Made by a program: the position numbers and the translations under genes. The notes beneath the pieces were generated by a model. The model did not search any database and was not told where the DNA came from. It worked only from the letters and a program-made list of their open reading frames with translations. A stretch of 64,000 bases of DNA from Actinoplanes sp. KI2 (lineage in GTDB: Bacteria > Actinomycetota > Actinomycetes > Mycobacteriales > Micromonosporaceae): the NCBI RefSeq assembly GCF_025630775.1, contig NZ_JAOSZE010000034.1, forward strand, positions 59,695 to 123,694, in the 5' to 3' direction. Below, one piece after another: positions 34,138-42,029 of this stretch (the stretch's first letter is position 1; each line of letters starts with the position of its first letter).

Positions 34138-34740
34138 TCAGCGAGCGATCGAGATGGCGAAGGGCGCGAATCCGTTGGATCGGATCACGTGCGGTACGAA
34201 CAGGACTGCGGCCTCTGCAGCCTGCGCGGTCTCGATTCCACCGAGGTCCGTGATCCACTCCTGGTGCCAGCCGAGGTCCGCGAGCAGTCCGCGGACGATC
34301 TGCTTGGCCTGCGGGTCCTGGCCGGAGAGGAAGGCGGTTGGCGGCTGGGTGAGCGCGCCGGGCGCGGTCATCACCGTGTAGAGCATCGTGTTGAGCGTTT
34401 TGACGACGCGCGTGCCGGGGAGCGCTTCTTGGAGTTGCTCCGCGAGGCTTGAGCCGGGGTAGAGCAGTCCGGCGGGCAGCCCGTCCGGTCCGTCGACGGT
34501 GGCGTTGGAGACGTCCACCAGGATCTTGCCGTGGATCTGCTCGCGCAGCCCGACGAGCCGCTCCAGCGCGCCGGCGCCCGGCGTGGCGTTGATGATGATC
34601 TGCGCTGTCCGGGCGGCGTCGGCGGCGGAGCCTGGCGAGCGGTCCGCCGTGGCCACCTGGTGTCCGGCCCGATTGAGGGCCGCGGCAAGGTTGCCGCCGA
34701 CGCGGCCGTTTCCGAGAACGGCGATCGTGGTCATGCTCAT
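34138..34740 (-). CDS. NADPH-dependent F420 reductase-like oxidoreductase
   Basis: 200 residues. A Rossmann fold begins at once (TTIAVLGNGRVGGNLAAALNRAGHQV, GxGxxG present), with IINATPG, KILVDVSNAT and RVVKTLNTMLY. This matches the F420_oxidored / NADP-binding family. The ATG overlaps the stop of the phosphatase-like gene (ATGA), so the pair is an operon. Substrate unknown. Confidence 0.85.
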   Translation of the reverse strand: MSMTTIAVLGNGRVGGNLAAALNRAGHQVATADRSPGSAADAARTAQIIINATPGAGALERLVGLREQIHGKILVDVSNATVDGPDGLPAGLLYPGSSLAEQLQEALPGTRVVKTLNTMLYTVMTAPGALTQPPTAFLSGQDPQAKQIVRGLLADLGWHQEWITDLGGIETAQAAEAAVLFVPHVIRSNGFAPFAISIAR

Positions 34741-35615
34741 CTGGTCCTTCCGGTGCTCGTGATCCTCTGCTTGTGATCCCGGGGTCGGCGGGAGAGGGTC
34801 GCCACGGCTTGGGCGTGCACGCCGGGCGCGGTGGCCAGGAAGCTTTCGCTCTGCGGGGTCCAGGGGCGCCCCTCAGCGTCAGAGATCCGTGCGCCGGCCT
34901 CGGCGGCGAGCAGCGCCCCGGGAAGCAGGTCCGCGCGGGCCCCGGCGAATTGCCAGAAGGCGTCGATCCGGCCGGCGGCCACGTTCAGCAGGTGCAGAGT
35001 CGCGGGCACAGATGTCCGCACCACGAGCGCGTCGAGGAGCATCGCGGTGATCGAGGAGCCGATGCGCCGCACGATCGCCTCGTCCTCGTCCGGTCTGGCC
35101 TGGCTCGTGGCCACGATGCTCAGACCGAGGCTGGTGGTTTCGGACACGCGCAGCGGCCGGCCGTCAAGGTGAGCACCGGCGCCCGCGAGCGCGGTATAGG
35201 TCTGGCCGGTCAACGGCAAGTGGACCGCGGTGAGCACCGGCTGGTTCTCGCGCACGAGGGTGGCGGTCACCGCCCATTCCGGCAGAACGTGCAGGTGGTT
35301 GACGTTGCCTTCGGCCGGGTCGACGACCCACCATTCGCCGGGAGGCAGGGCCCCGCCCGCGAGCTCGTCCTGCACCCAGCGGGCGTCCGGGCGCAGCAGC
35401 CCAAGGCGGGGGCGCAGGATGTCGAGGGCCACGTCGTCGTTGGCGGCGAGCGCGCGCATCAACTCTTCGCGGGTCTGGTAGCGGACCATGTCGCCGAAGC
35501 GCTCGCGCAGCGCCGAACCCGCCGCACACACGGCGATCGCGGTCTGCGCGAGCAGGTCGGCGTCGGACGCGGTCCCGGCGGCCGCGGCATCAGTGTTCTG
35601 AACCGTCTCGGGCAC
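34737..35615 (-). CDS. Inositol-monophosphatase-like protein with altered metal site
   Basis: 292 residues from a GTG at 35615, preceded by GGGAG. The fold resembles the IMPase superfamily: WWVVDPAEGNVNHLHVLPEWAV at the position of the WVVDPIDGT motif, then a C-terminal LLPGALLAAEAGARISD. The second metal-binding Asp of DPxD is Glu (DPAEG) and the later W-D motif is loose, so activity or substrate may differ from true inositol phosphatases. Cotranscribed with the F420-like gene; divergent from a LysR gene. Confidence 0.8.
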   Translation of the reverse strand: MPETVQNTDAAAAGTASDADLLAQTAIAVCAAGSALRERFGDMVRYQTREELMRALAANDDVALDILRPRLGLLRPDARWVQDELAGGALPPGEWWVVDPAEGNVNHLHVLPEWAVTATLVRENQPVLTAVHLPLTGQTYTALAGAGAHLDGRPLRVSETTSLGLSIVATSQARPDEDEAIVRRIGSSITAMLLDALVVRTSVPATLHLLNVAAGRIDAFWQFAGARADLLPGALLAAEAGARISDAEGRPWTPQSESFLATAPGVHAQAVATLSRRPRDHKQRITSTGRTR

Positions 35616-35743
35616 GGCGGTACTCCCATCGGTGCAGGGGGTGGATGCGGTCGATCGGGCGAGGAAGCTGCGTCTCTTGCGCCCGCATTTCGAAGCTATG
35701 CGCACCATTCATTAACCACAAGTGCATGTAAAGCACGGCTAGC

Positions 35744-36676
35744 ATGACTCTCATGCAATTGGACTTGAACCTGCTCGCCGCGCTCGATGCGCTCCTCGAG
35801 GAAGGCAGCGTGGCCGCAGCGGCCGAGCGCCTGCACGTCACCGCCCCCGCGATGAGTCGAAGCCTCGGCCGGATCCGGCGCACGACGGGGGATCAGATTC
35901 TGGTGCGCACGGGACGCACGATGACTGCGACGCCGTACGCGGTAGCCGTTCGCGAACAGGTGCACCAACTGCTCCAGCAGGTCCACAGCGTGCTGGCGCC
36001 GAGCCGCGAACTCGACCTCGGCACGCTCGAGCGCACCTTCACACTCCGCTGGCACGATTCACTCGTCGCCCTCAGCGGCCCAGCGCTTCTCGCGGCCGTG
36101 CGCGAGCAGGCGCCGGGCGTGCGACTGCGCTTCACCGCGGAGTCGAGCATCGACACCCCCGAGCTGCGTCGCGGCCAGGTCGACCTCGAGGCGAACGCGA
36201 ACCACCCGACCGCACCGGATATTCGCGCCGAGCGGGTCACCGAGACCCACCACGTCATCGTCGTGCGGCGGGGACACCCGCTCACCCGTGTCAAGACCGT
36301 CACCACCGCGCGGTACGCAATGGCCGAGCACATCACCGTCTCGCGGCGCGGCAATCTCGGCAATGCCCTCGACGACGCTCTCGCACAGCTCGGCCTCACC
36401 CGGCGCGTGGTGGCGACTGCGCCTACCGAAGCGGCCGCGTTCGAGTTTGTGCGCAGCTCTGACCTCATCATCACGGCCCCTGAATCCACCACCCGCTCAG
36501 CGGCCGCGGATCTCGATCTGACCCTGCTGCCCCTGCCGCTCGAACTGCCGCCGGCACCGGTATACCTGTCATGGCATCAGCGCTACGACACCGACCCCGC
36601 ACACGTCTGGTTACGCGATCTGGCGCGGACCGCATTGGCTGGTCCGACGAGAAAACGGGGCCACGCAACACGCTGA
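35744..36676 (+). CDS. LysR-family transcriptional regulator
   Basis: 310 residues. The N-terminal winged helix-turn-helix (LDLNLLAALDALLEEGSVAAAA, HVTAPAMSRSLGRIRRTTGDQILVRTGR) is intact, followed by the usual two-lobed effector domain. It diverges across about 130 bases from the IMPase-like/F420-like pair, the expected target. The co-inducer is unknown. Confidence 0.92.
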   Translation: MTLMQLDLNLLAALDALLEEGSVAAAAERLHVTAPAMSRSLGRIRRTTGDQILVRTGRTMTATPYAVAVREQVHQLLQQVHSVLAPSRELDLGTLERTFTLRWHDSLVALSGPALLAAVREQAPGVRLRFTAESSIDTPELRRGQVDLEANANHPTAPDIRAERVTETHHVIVVRRGHPLTRVKTVTTARYAMAEHITVSRRGNLGNALDDALAQLGLTRRVVATAPTEAAAFEFVRSSDLIITAPESTTRSAAADLDLTLLPLPLELPPAPVYLSWHQRYDTDPAHVWLRDLARTALAGPTRKRGHATR

Positions 36677-36894
36677 CGACTCCGGACGCACTGAGCTGGC
36701 CAGCCTGCTGGCGGGAACGTCTCGGTCAGGTACGGGCTAGCCGGCGTTCAGCTCGAGGCGACGATGTGGACGACAACGCGCATCGTGGAGTCGACCCCGA
36801 CCTGGTCGGCGAGCGGTTCGTTGGTTGGTCCGTGGCATGCGGCCGAACCCGGGTTCCTCGCCGGGGCATGGCGGTGGCATGCAGCGTATGTCTT

Positions 36895-37257
36895 CTACGG
36901 CTCTTCTTGGGCTTGACGGCGTCGGTATTCCGCCGCCCTGGTCCGGCAATTCTGGTGTTCGCGCGCATGGTCCGGGGGAAGGTGGGGCGCGTCCGGGGAC
37001 GTCGGGGCGAAGAACCGCGTGAACGCGATGTTGGAGCTCACGGCGAGTTCCGCGGATCGCGGGAACATTGCTGCCTCGTAGCGTGCGACGGCGTCGTCGA
37101 GACTTGCGGATGCCGAAGGCTCAATGCAACAGTGCCCGACGGCGCCGGTCCGTCCACATCGGAGTCGAGCAGGCGCAACCAGGGCCAGGAGGCGGGCGCC
37201 CCCCCTCGCGCCCGAGCCACGCTCGGGGGCGGCGGGCAGTTCGTCGAGCGCCACCAC
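36895..37257 (-). pseudogene. C-terminal relic of an FAD-dependent monooxygenase
   Basis: The segment LDDAVARYEAAMFPRSAELA, followed by NIAFTRFFAPTSPDAP, is the characteristic C-terminus of TetX-like aromatic-ring FAD monooxygenases. Upstream sequence in this frame is out of register and no FAD-binding motif is present. The surrounding 36677-37371 gap shows no other recognisable gene. Confidence 0.45.
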
Positions 37258-37371
37258 CTCTGCAACCCGGCCGACCAGCCACGTACCCAGGCGGACAGCC
37301 TCACCAATCCGGTGAGGTTGTCCATCAGGTATCCGTCCTCAGCGAGACGTCGTGGTCGACGCGGCGGCCGC

Positions 37372-38301
37372 CTAGCCCTTGAACTTGCCGATCACTTTGG
37401 TGTAGTCGAGGTTGCTGGTGTCGCGACTGAGTTCCCAGTAGGTGAAGCGGGTCAGGCCGTGCTGCTGCACGTACGAAAGCATGGTGTTGAAGTTGGCAAC
37501 GGTGACGTTGCCGTTCGAGTCGGTCTTGCCGTTCATCGACGAGATGCCCTGCTTGGCGTAGATGCTCGCGTCGGAGCCGCCGAGCGCCGACTTGAGCTGC
37601 TTGTGCAGGCCCTCGCTGGCCGAGACGGTGGCCTTGCCGTGGTCGAGGCCGGAGTCGTTGTCGGAGAAGTCGAACGGCATGATCGTCCAGTTGTCGACCG
37701 GCGAGCCGATCGCGGCTGCCTGCGCCGGGATGCCCTTCTCGTCGCCTTCGAGCCCGTTCTTGCCGGTGCCGAGCGTGAGGATGGTCGAGATGCCGGCGTT
37801 CTTCTGCTTGACGATCTTCAGCGCCTTCAGGACCTTGTTCGACTGGCTGACCTCGCCCGCCTCCAGGTCGATGTCGATCGCCTTGAGATCATAAAGATCG
37901 ATGACCTTCTGGTACGCCGCGGCCAGCTTCGTCTCTTTCGAACACGAGTTGGCGAGCTTGTTGCCGGAGTAGCCGCCGAACGACACGACCACGTCGCCGC
38001 CGGCCCCGCGGATCGCGGTGATCATCTTCTGCTTGCCGGAGTCGTTCAGCGTGCCCGAGTCCCAGACCGGCGAGCAGGTGCCCTTGTTCAGGATGAACGC
38101 CAGGGTGAACGCGCGGACGCCGGTGGACTGCATGACCTTCACCGGGTCCTTCGACCCGCTCACGCTGGTGTAGATGTACGGCGCGCCGCCGCGGACGGCG
38201 AGGCCGGTGGTGGCCGCCTCGCTGACCGCCATGCCGGCCCAGACGCCACCGGCGGCGACGGCGGTCACCAGACCGCCGATGAGTGCTTTGCGGTACTTCA
38301 C
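37372..38301 (-). CDS. Secreted GH18 chitinase-like protein
   Basis: 309 residues from a GTG at 38301 with GGAGGG seven bases before it. Signal peptide of about 30 residues, then a GH18 barrel: YIYTSVSG, FTLAFILN, VVVSFGGYSGN, and the catalytic DIDLE (Asp143, Asp145, Glu147). The usual DGxDxDxE is shortened to AIDIDLE, but the proton-donor Glu remains. No carbohydrate-binding domain. Chitin or a related polymer is a likely substrate, inferred from the family. A deleted duplicate lies at 6292-6497. Confidence 0.88.
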   Translation of the reverse strand: MKYRKALIGGLVTAVAAGGVWAGMAVSEAATTGLAVRGGAPYIYTSVSGSKDPVKVMQSTGVRAFTLAFILNKGTCSPVWDSGTLNDSGKQKMITAIRGAGGDVVVSFGGYSGNKLANSCSKETKLAAAYQKVIDLYDLKAIDIDLEAGEVSQSNKVLKALKIVKQKNAGISTILTLGTGKNGLEGDEKGIPAQAAAIGSPVDNWTIMPFDFSDNDSGLDHGKATVSASEGLHKQLKSALGGSDASIYAKQGISSMNGKTDSNGNVTVANFNTMLSYVQQHGLTRFTYWELSRDTSNLDYTKVIGKFKG

Positions 38302-38385
38302 TGTGGGTCCCTCCGTCGACGCGGACGCGATGGCCGGGGATGCCACCGCGGGATGCGATCGATCGATGAGCTTAATCGTGAAGTT

Positions 38386-38400
38386 GTCTAACAGATAGAC
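38386..38400. promoter_or_regulatory. Candidate operator upstream of the chitinase-like gene
   Basis: GTCTA-ACAGA-TAGAC, a perfect 5-5-5 inverted repeat 85 bases upstream of the start, within a stretch of unusually AT-rich DNA (CTTTAAAGATTATTTA) that may hold the promoter. The same block is conserved, with one mismatch in the repeat, in the relic copy at 6414-6428. It is not the DasR consensus. Confidence 0.45.
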
Positions 38401-38663
38401 ACTTTAAAGATTATTTACGCCGGCGCGCACGCGGACTGTGCAGGAAAGCGTTTGCCTAGCACGCCCGTTGACCGCCGCACGGACCGTGACACGCCTGGCC
38501 ACCCTCAAGTCCATGGGCCGCGCCCTGGACACCGAGATGACGATCCTGTGCACCCCTCGTACCGCAATCCAAGGAGTCGGCAACCGTCCCGCCCGGGTCG
38601 GAAAGATTCCAAACCCACATCGGGCGAAAGGCACGTCGCCGGCGATCCGCTTTCGGCTCTCTG

Positions 38664-39599
38664 TCAGGCGGGGAATCGCGCGCCGACGAGCCGCTCGGAG
38701 ACCTCCCAGAGCCGGCGGGCGTCGTCGTCCCGACGCAGCGGAGCCCACAGCTCGCGCTGTGCGGGCGCGCCGCCGACGTCACCGAAACCCTTGGGGCCGA
38801 AGAACTGTCCGCCGTGGGAGTCGGGACCGGTCGCGGCAAGCAGGGCCGGCAGCGCGGCCGAGGACACTGTGCCGACGACGCCTAGGCGGGACATCAGACG
38901 GATCAGGCGGACGGAGGTGGTGTCCTTCGCGCGGCCCATGCCGGGTTGCGCGGCGAGCAGGTTCGTCGGCGACACCCCCGGATGGGAGAGGTTGCTGGTG
39001 ATGCCCCATCCGGCCGCCGCGCTGCGGTTCTGCAGCTCTCGGGCGAACAGGCCGACGGCGATCTTGGACTGGGCGTACGCCTTCATTGTTTCGTAGCCGC
39101 GCTCCCCGTTGAGGTCGTCCCAGTTGATCACCCCGCTGCGAGCGGCAATGCTCGTTTGGTGGGTGACCCGGGCCCGGCCCTGCCTCAGCAGCGGCAGCAG
39201 GCCCAGGGTGAACGCGAAGTGGCCGAGGTGGTTGGTGCCGAACTGCAACTCGAAGCCGTCCCTGGTGAGCTGGCGGCTGGGCGGGTTCATTACGCCGGCG
39301 TTGTTGATCAGGATGTCGACCGGGCGGTCCTCGCCGACGAGCCGGCTGGTCAGAGCGGCGATCGAGTCCAGCGAGGAAAGGTCGAGCGAGCGTGTGCCGA
39401 CCGTGGCGCCGGGGGCGAGGCTGCGAATGCGGTCGGCGGCCTGCTCGCCCTTCGCCAGGTTGCGGACCGGCATGATCACCTCTGCGCCGGCCCGGGCGAG
39501 GCGGCCGGCGATGACGAAGCCGATCCCGTCGCTTGCGCCGGTGACGACGGCGAGCTTTCCGGACAGGTCGGGGATGGCGATGTCGATGTGGCGGGCCAT
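38664..39599 (-). CDS. Short-chain dehydrogenase/reductase
   Basis: 311 residues. Classical SDR motifs: VVTGASDGIGFVIA (TGxxxGIG), LINNAGVMNP, and the catalytic YAQSK. It is longer than the usual 250 residues at the C-terminus, as in retinol-dehydrogenase-like SDRs of actinomycetes. NADP-type binding is suggested by PVRN after the second strand. The adjacent MmyB-type gene, transcribed the same way, probably once regulated it. Confidence 0.92.
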   Translation of the reverse strand: MARHIDIAIPDLSGKLAVVTGASDGIGFVIAGRLARAGAEVIMPVRNLAKGEQAADRIRSLAPGATVGTRSLDLSSLDSIAALTSRLVGEDRPVDILINNAGVMNPPSRQLTRDGFELQFGTNHLGHFAFTLGLLPLLRQGRARVTHQTSIAARSGVINWDDLNGERGYETMKAYAQSKIAVGLFARELQNRSAAAGWGITSNLSHPGVSPTNLLAAQPGMGRAKDTTSVRLIRLMSRLGVVGTVSSAALPALLAATGPDSHGGQFFGPKGFGDVGGAPAQRELWAPLRRDDDARRLWEVSERLVGARFPA

Positions 39600-39692
39600 G
39601 GTCGGTCTCCTCGTGTCGGCGTGTGCCCCGATCTTCGGTCACCGCCGCCGGCCGATTCAGGGCCTGCGGAGCCACGGATCGGCGATCCCCCG

Positions 39693-40139
39693 CTAAGCCT
39701 CGTCACCGACCGCGGCCAGCAACTGCAGCTTCTGATAGCTCTCGCTGCCCGGGATCGCGGTGAAGATGTGCAGGTAGTGGGACTGGCCCGAGTCGACGAG
39801 CGTCTGACAGTTCAGCTCCAGCCGGCCGAGCTCGGGATGCACCAGGTTCTTGCCGTCGTCCGGGCGCAGGCCGACCTCGTGCTGCTCCCACAGCGTGCGG
39901 AACTCCTCACTGCGCTCCAGGAGCAGCTCGGCGAGCTGAGCCGCTCGGGAGCCGCGGCCGCGCAGTGTCGCGATCTCGCGGGCGCCCGAGGTGAACATCC
40001 GGGACAGGAAGCAGTGGTCCTCCCGCCGCAGGCCGCTGGTCCGGCGGCGTGGTCCGCGGGGCAGGCCGACATCCTCCGGCTGCAGCGACTCCCGGCGTCG
40101 CCGGAGGAACTCGGCCAGGCCGGCCCGATCGATCGTCAT
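39693..40139 (-). pseudogene. Internally deleted MmyB-type regulator
   Basis: From the ATG at 40139 the XRE start is normal (AEFLRRRRESLQPEDVGLPR, SGLRRED), but after about residue 35 the helix-turn-helix and first half of the ligand domain are missing. The frame jumps to the C-terminal region (SEEFRTLWEQHEVGLRPDDG, HPELGRLELNCQTLV, GSESYQKLQLLAAVG). The product would be 148 residues against roughly 280 in the complete paralog at 54576-55424. It probably cannot bind DNA, yet the frame stays open. Confidence 0.65.
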
Positions 40140-40348
40140 GCCCGCTCCCTGTCTCGGTTCTGCCTCCTTCCTACCGGCCGGGTGACCGGGCCAGCCACGG
40201 ATCGCCGATCCCCCTTCGCCCCGGAAGAGACGCCGCGCAGGACCATGACCACTACGCAGATACATTGCGCGGACCGGGCCTAGCCGGCGTACAGGCCGAC
40301 ACTGATACTGGCAGCGTCGCCTCTACCTCTTCGATGGGGCTGGTCAGT

Positions 40349-40777
40349 TCAGAGCTCGTTCTGTTCCTGGAAGTCGACGACGGCTTCGCCGTTGTCTCGA
40401 GCCCAGTCGGTCAGGACCTTGATCGGCTCGACCAGGGTCTGCCCGAGCTGGGTGAGGCTGTACTCGACGCGCGGGGGTGCCTCGGCGAAGGCGTGACGTT
40501 CGACCAGGCCGTATGCCTGCAGGCGGCGCAGGGTCTGGGTGAGGACCTTGTGGGAGATGCCGCCGATAAGTTGGGCGAGGTCGCCGGGGCGCCGGGGTTG
40601 CAGGCTGAGCGCGAACAGCACGATTACCGCCCACTTCTCGGCGATGATCTCCACGGCGAGGCGGGTGGGACAGTCAGCGAGGAAGGCCTGGCCCGGGGCG
40701 TTGTGCACAATGTCAAAAGGTACCAGCGGGTTCCTATCGGCTCCGTAGCGTCGCACGGTGAAGCCCACCAGGAGCAC
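40349..40777 (-). CDS. HxlR-family transcriptional regulator
   Basis: 142 residues from a GTG; later GTGs are possible starts. The winged helix core is typical (EIIAEKWAVIVLFALSLQPRRPGDLAQLIGGISHKVLTQTLRRL, YGLVERHAFAE, VEYSLTQLGQTL), with the Cys of ADCP before it that serves as redox or aldehyde sensor in several members. It diverges from the quinone oxidoreductase gene with only 12 bases between starts, so it very likely controls that gene. Confidence 0.9.
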   Translation of the reverse strand: MLLVGFTVRRYGADRNPLVPFDIVHNAPGQAFLADCPTRLAVEIIAEKWAVIVLFALSLQPRRPGDLAQLIGGISHKVLTQTLRRLQAYGLVERHAFAEAPPRVEYSLTQLGQTLVEPIKVLTDWARDNGEAVVDFQEQNEL

Positions 40778-40789
40778 AAGGAGCCATCC

Positions 40790-41770
40790 ATGCCACGAGT
40801 AGTCGTGTTCGACGAAACCGGCGGTCCGGAAGTTCTGCGCGTCGTCGATGAGCCGGTCGTCGAGCCCGTAGCCGGCGAGCTACGCGTACGGATCGAGGCC
40901 TTCGCCGTCAACCCGCTCGACCAGATGGTCCGGGCCGGACAGTCCCCGCGACCCGTGCAGTTGCCGCACGCGCGGCTCGGCGTCGAGGGGACCGGTGTCA
41001 TCGACGCGCTCGGATCCGGGGTGACCGGGCTGGCCGTCGGCGACCCGGTCATCCTCGGTGCGATACCCGACTTCGAGACCAGGGGCGCGTACGCCGAGTA
41101 CACGACGCTGCCGGCCGACCGGGTGGTGCCACGGCCCGCCGGGCTGGAGCCCGTCAACGCGGCGGCGCTATGGGTGTCGTACTTCACCGCCTACGGCGCG
41201 CTGGTTGAGCGGGCCGGGATGCGGCCTGGGGACCAGGTCCTGATCACCGCGGCGTCGGGCAGTGTCGGGCGTGCCGCGATCCAGATCGCCAACCAGATCG
41301 GCGCTGTGCCGATCGCGGTCACCCGGCAGAGCGCCAAGGTGGAGAGCCTGCTGGTCGCCGGAGCCGCCGCGGTGATCGCCACCGACCGAGAGGACATCGG
41401 AGAGGCTACCCGGCGGCACACCGGTGGGGTGGGCGCCGACATCATCCTGGACGCCGTCATGGGTCCGGGCCTGGCCGAGCTGTCGCTGGCCGCGAAGCTC
41501 GGTGGAACCTTGGCCACGGTGGGCTGGCTGGACCCGCGGCCGGCGTCGTTCCCGGCGAATCCGTCGCTGACCATCTTTCGCTACATGGCTTTCGCGGACA
41601 TGGTCGACCCGGTGACCACCCGGCGCGTCGCCGCGTTCCTGGCCGCCGGTGTCCGCACCGGCGTGCTGCAGCCGGCGGTGGATCGGGTGTTCACGTTGGA
41701 CGACATCATCGAGGCGCACCGGTACCTGGCGAAGGGAATGCCGGCGGGCAAGATCGTGGTGACGCCGTAA
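40790..41770 (+). CDS. Zinc-independent quinone oxidoreductase (MDR superfamily)
   Basis: 326 residues; AAGGAG precedes the ATG. It has the GroES-like N-terminus (GGPEVLRVVDEP, AVNPLDQMVRAG, GVEGTGVI) and an NADPH-binding Rossmann domain (ITAASGSVGRAAIQIA, VGADIILDAVMGPG). No catalytic-zinc cysteines. Family members reduce quinones or enones, often in stress responses; control by the divergent HxlR gene fits that role. Confidence 0.92.
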   Translation: MPRVVVFDETGGPEVLRVVDEPVVEPVAGELRVRIEAFAVNPLDQMVRAGQSPRPVQLPHARLGVEGTGVIDALGSGVTGLAVGDPVILGAIPDFETRGAYAEYTTLPADRVVPRPAGLEPVNAAALWVSYFTAYGALVERAGMRPGDQVLITAASGSVGRAAIQIANQIGAVPIAVTRQSAKVESLLVAGAAAVIATDREDIGEATRRHTGGVGADIILDAVMGPGLAELSLAAKLGGTLATVGWLDPRPASFPANPSLTIFRYMAFADMVDPVTTRRVAAFLAAGVRTGVLQPAVDRVFTLDDIIEAHRYLAKGMPAGKIVVTP

Positions 41771-42029
41771 TGGTCGGCGAGGCGCCGTACGCGCCGGCCT
41801 GTTCCTCGGCCTGCCGGGCGCCAGCTGAGGCCCGAGTTCGCCGCCCACTTTGACCGCATCGAACTGGTTCCGCCCTGCGTGGTGCCGGCCGGCGCCGCCG
41901 GCACCGGGCCGCTTCCCCATCCGTCCGGTAGGTTCGCGCTTCGCGCCCAGTTCCGGGTTATCGCATCGACGTGTGACAATTTCCCGCGTCGGGGCGCTTG
42001 CCATCAAATCAGGAAAACCGGGGGCTTGG

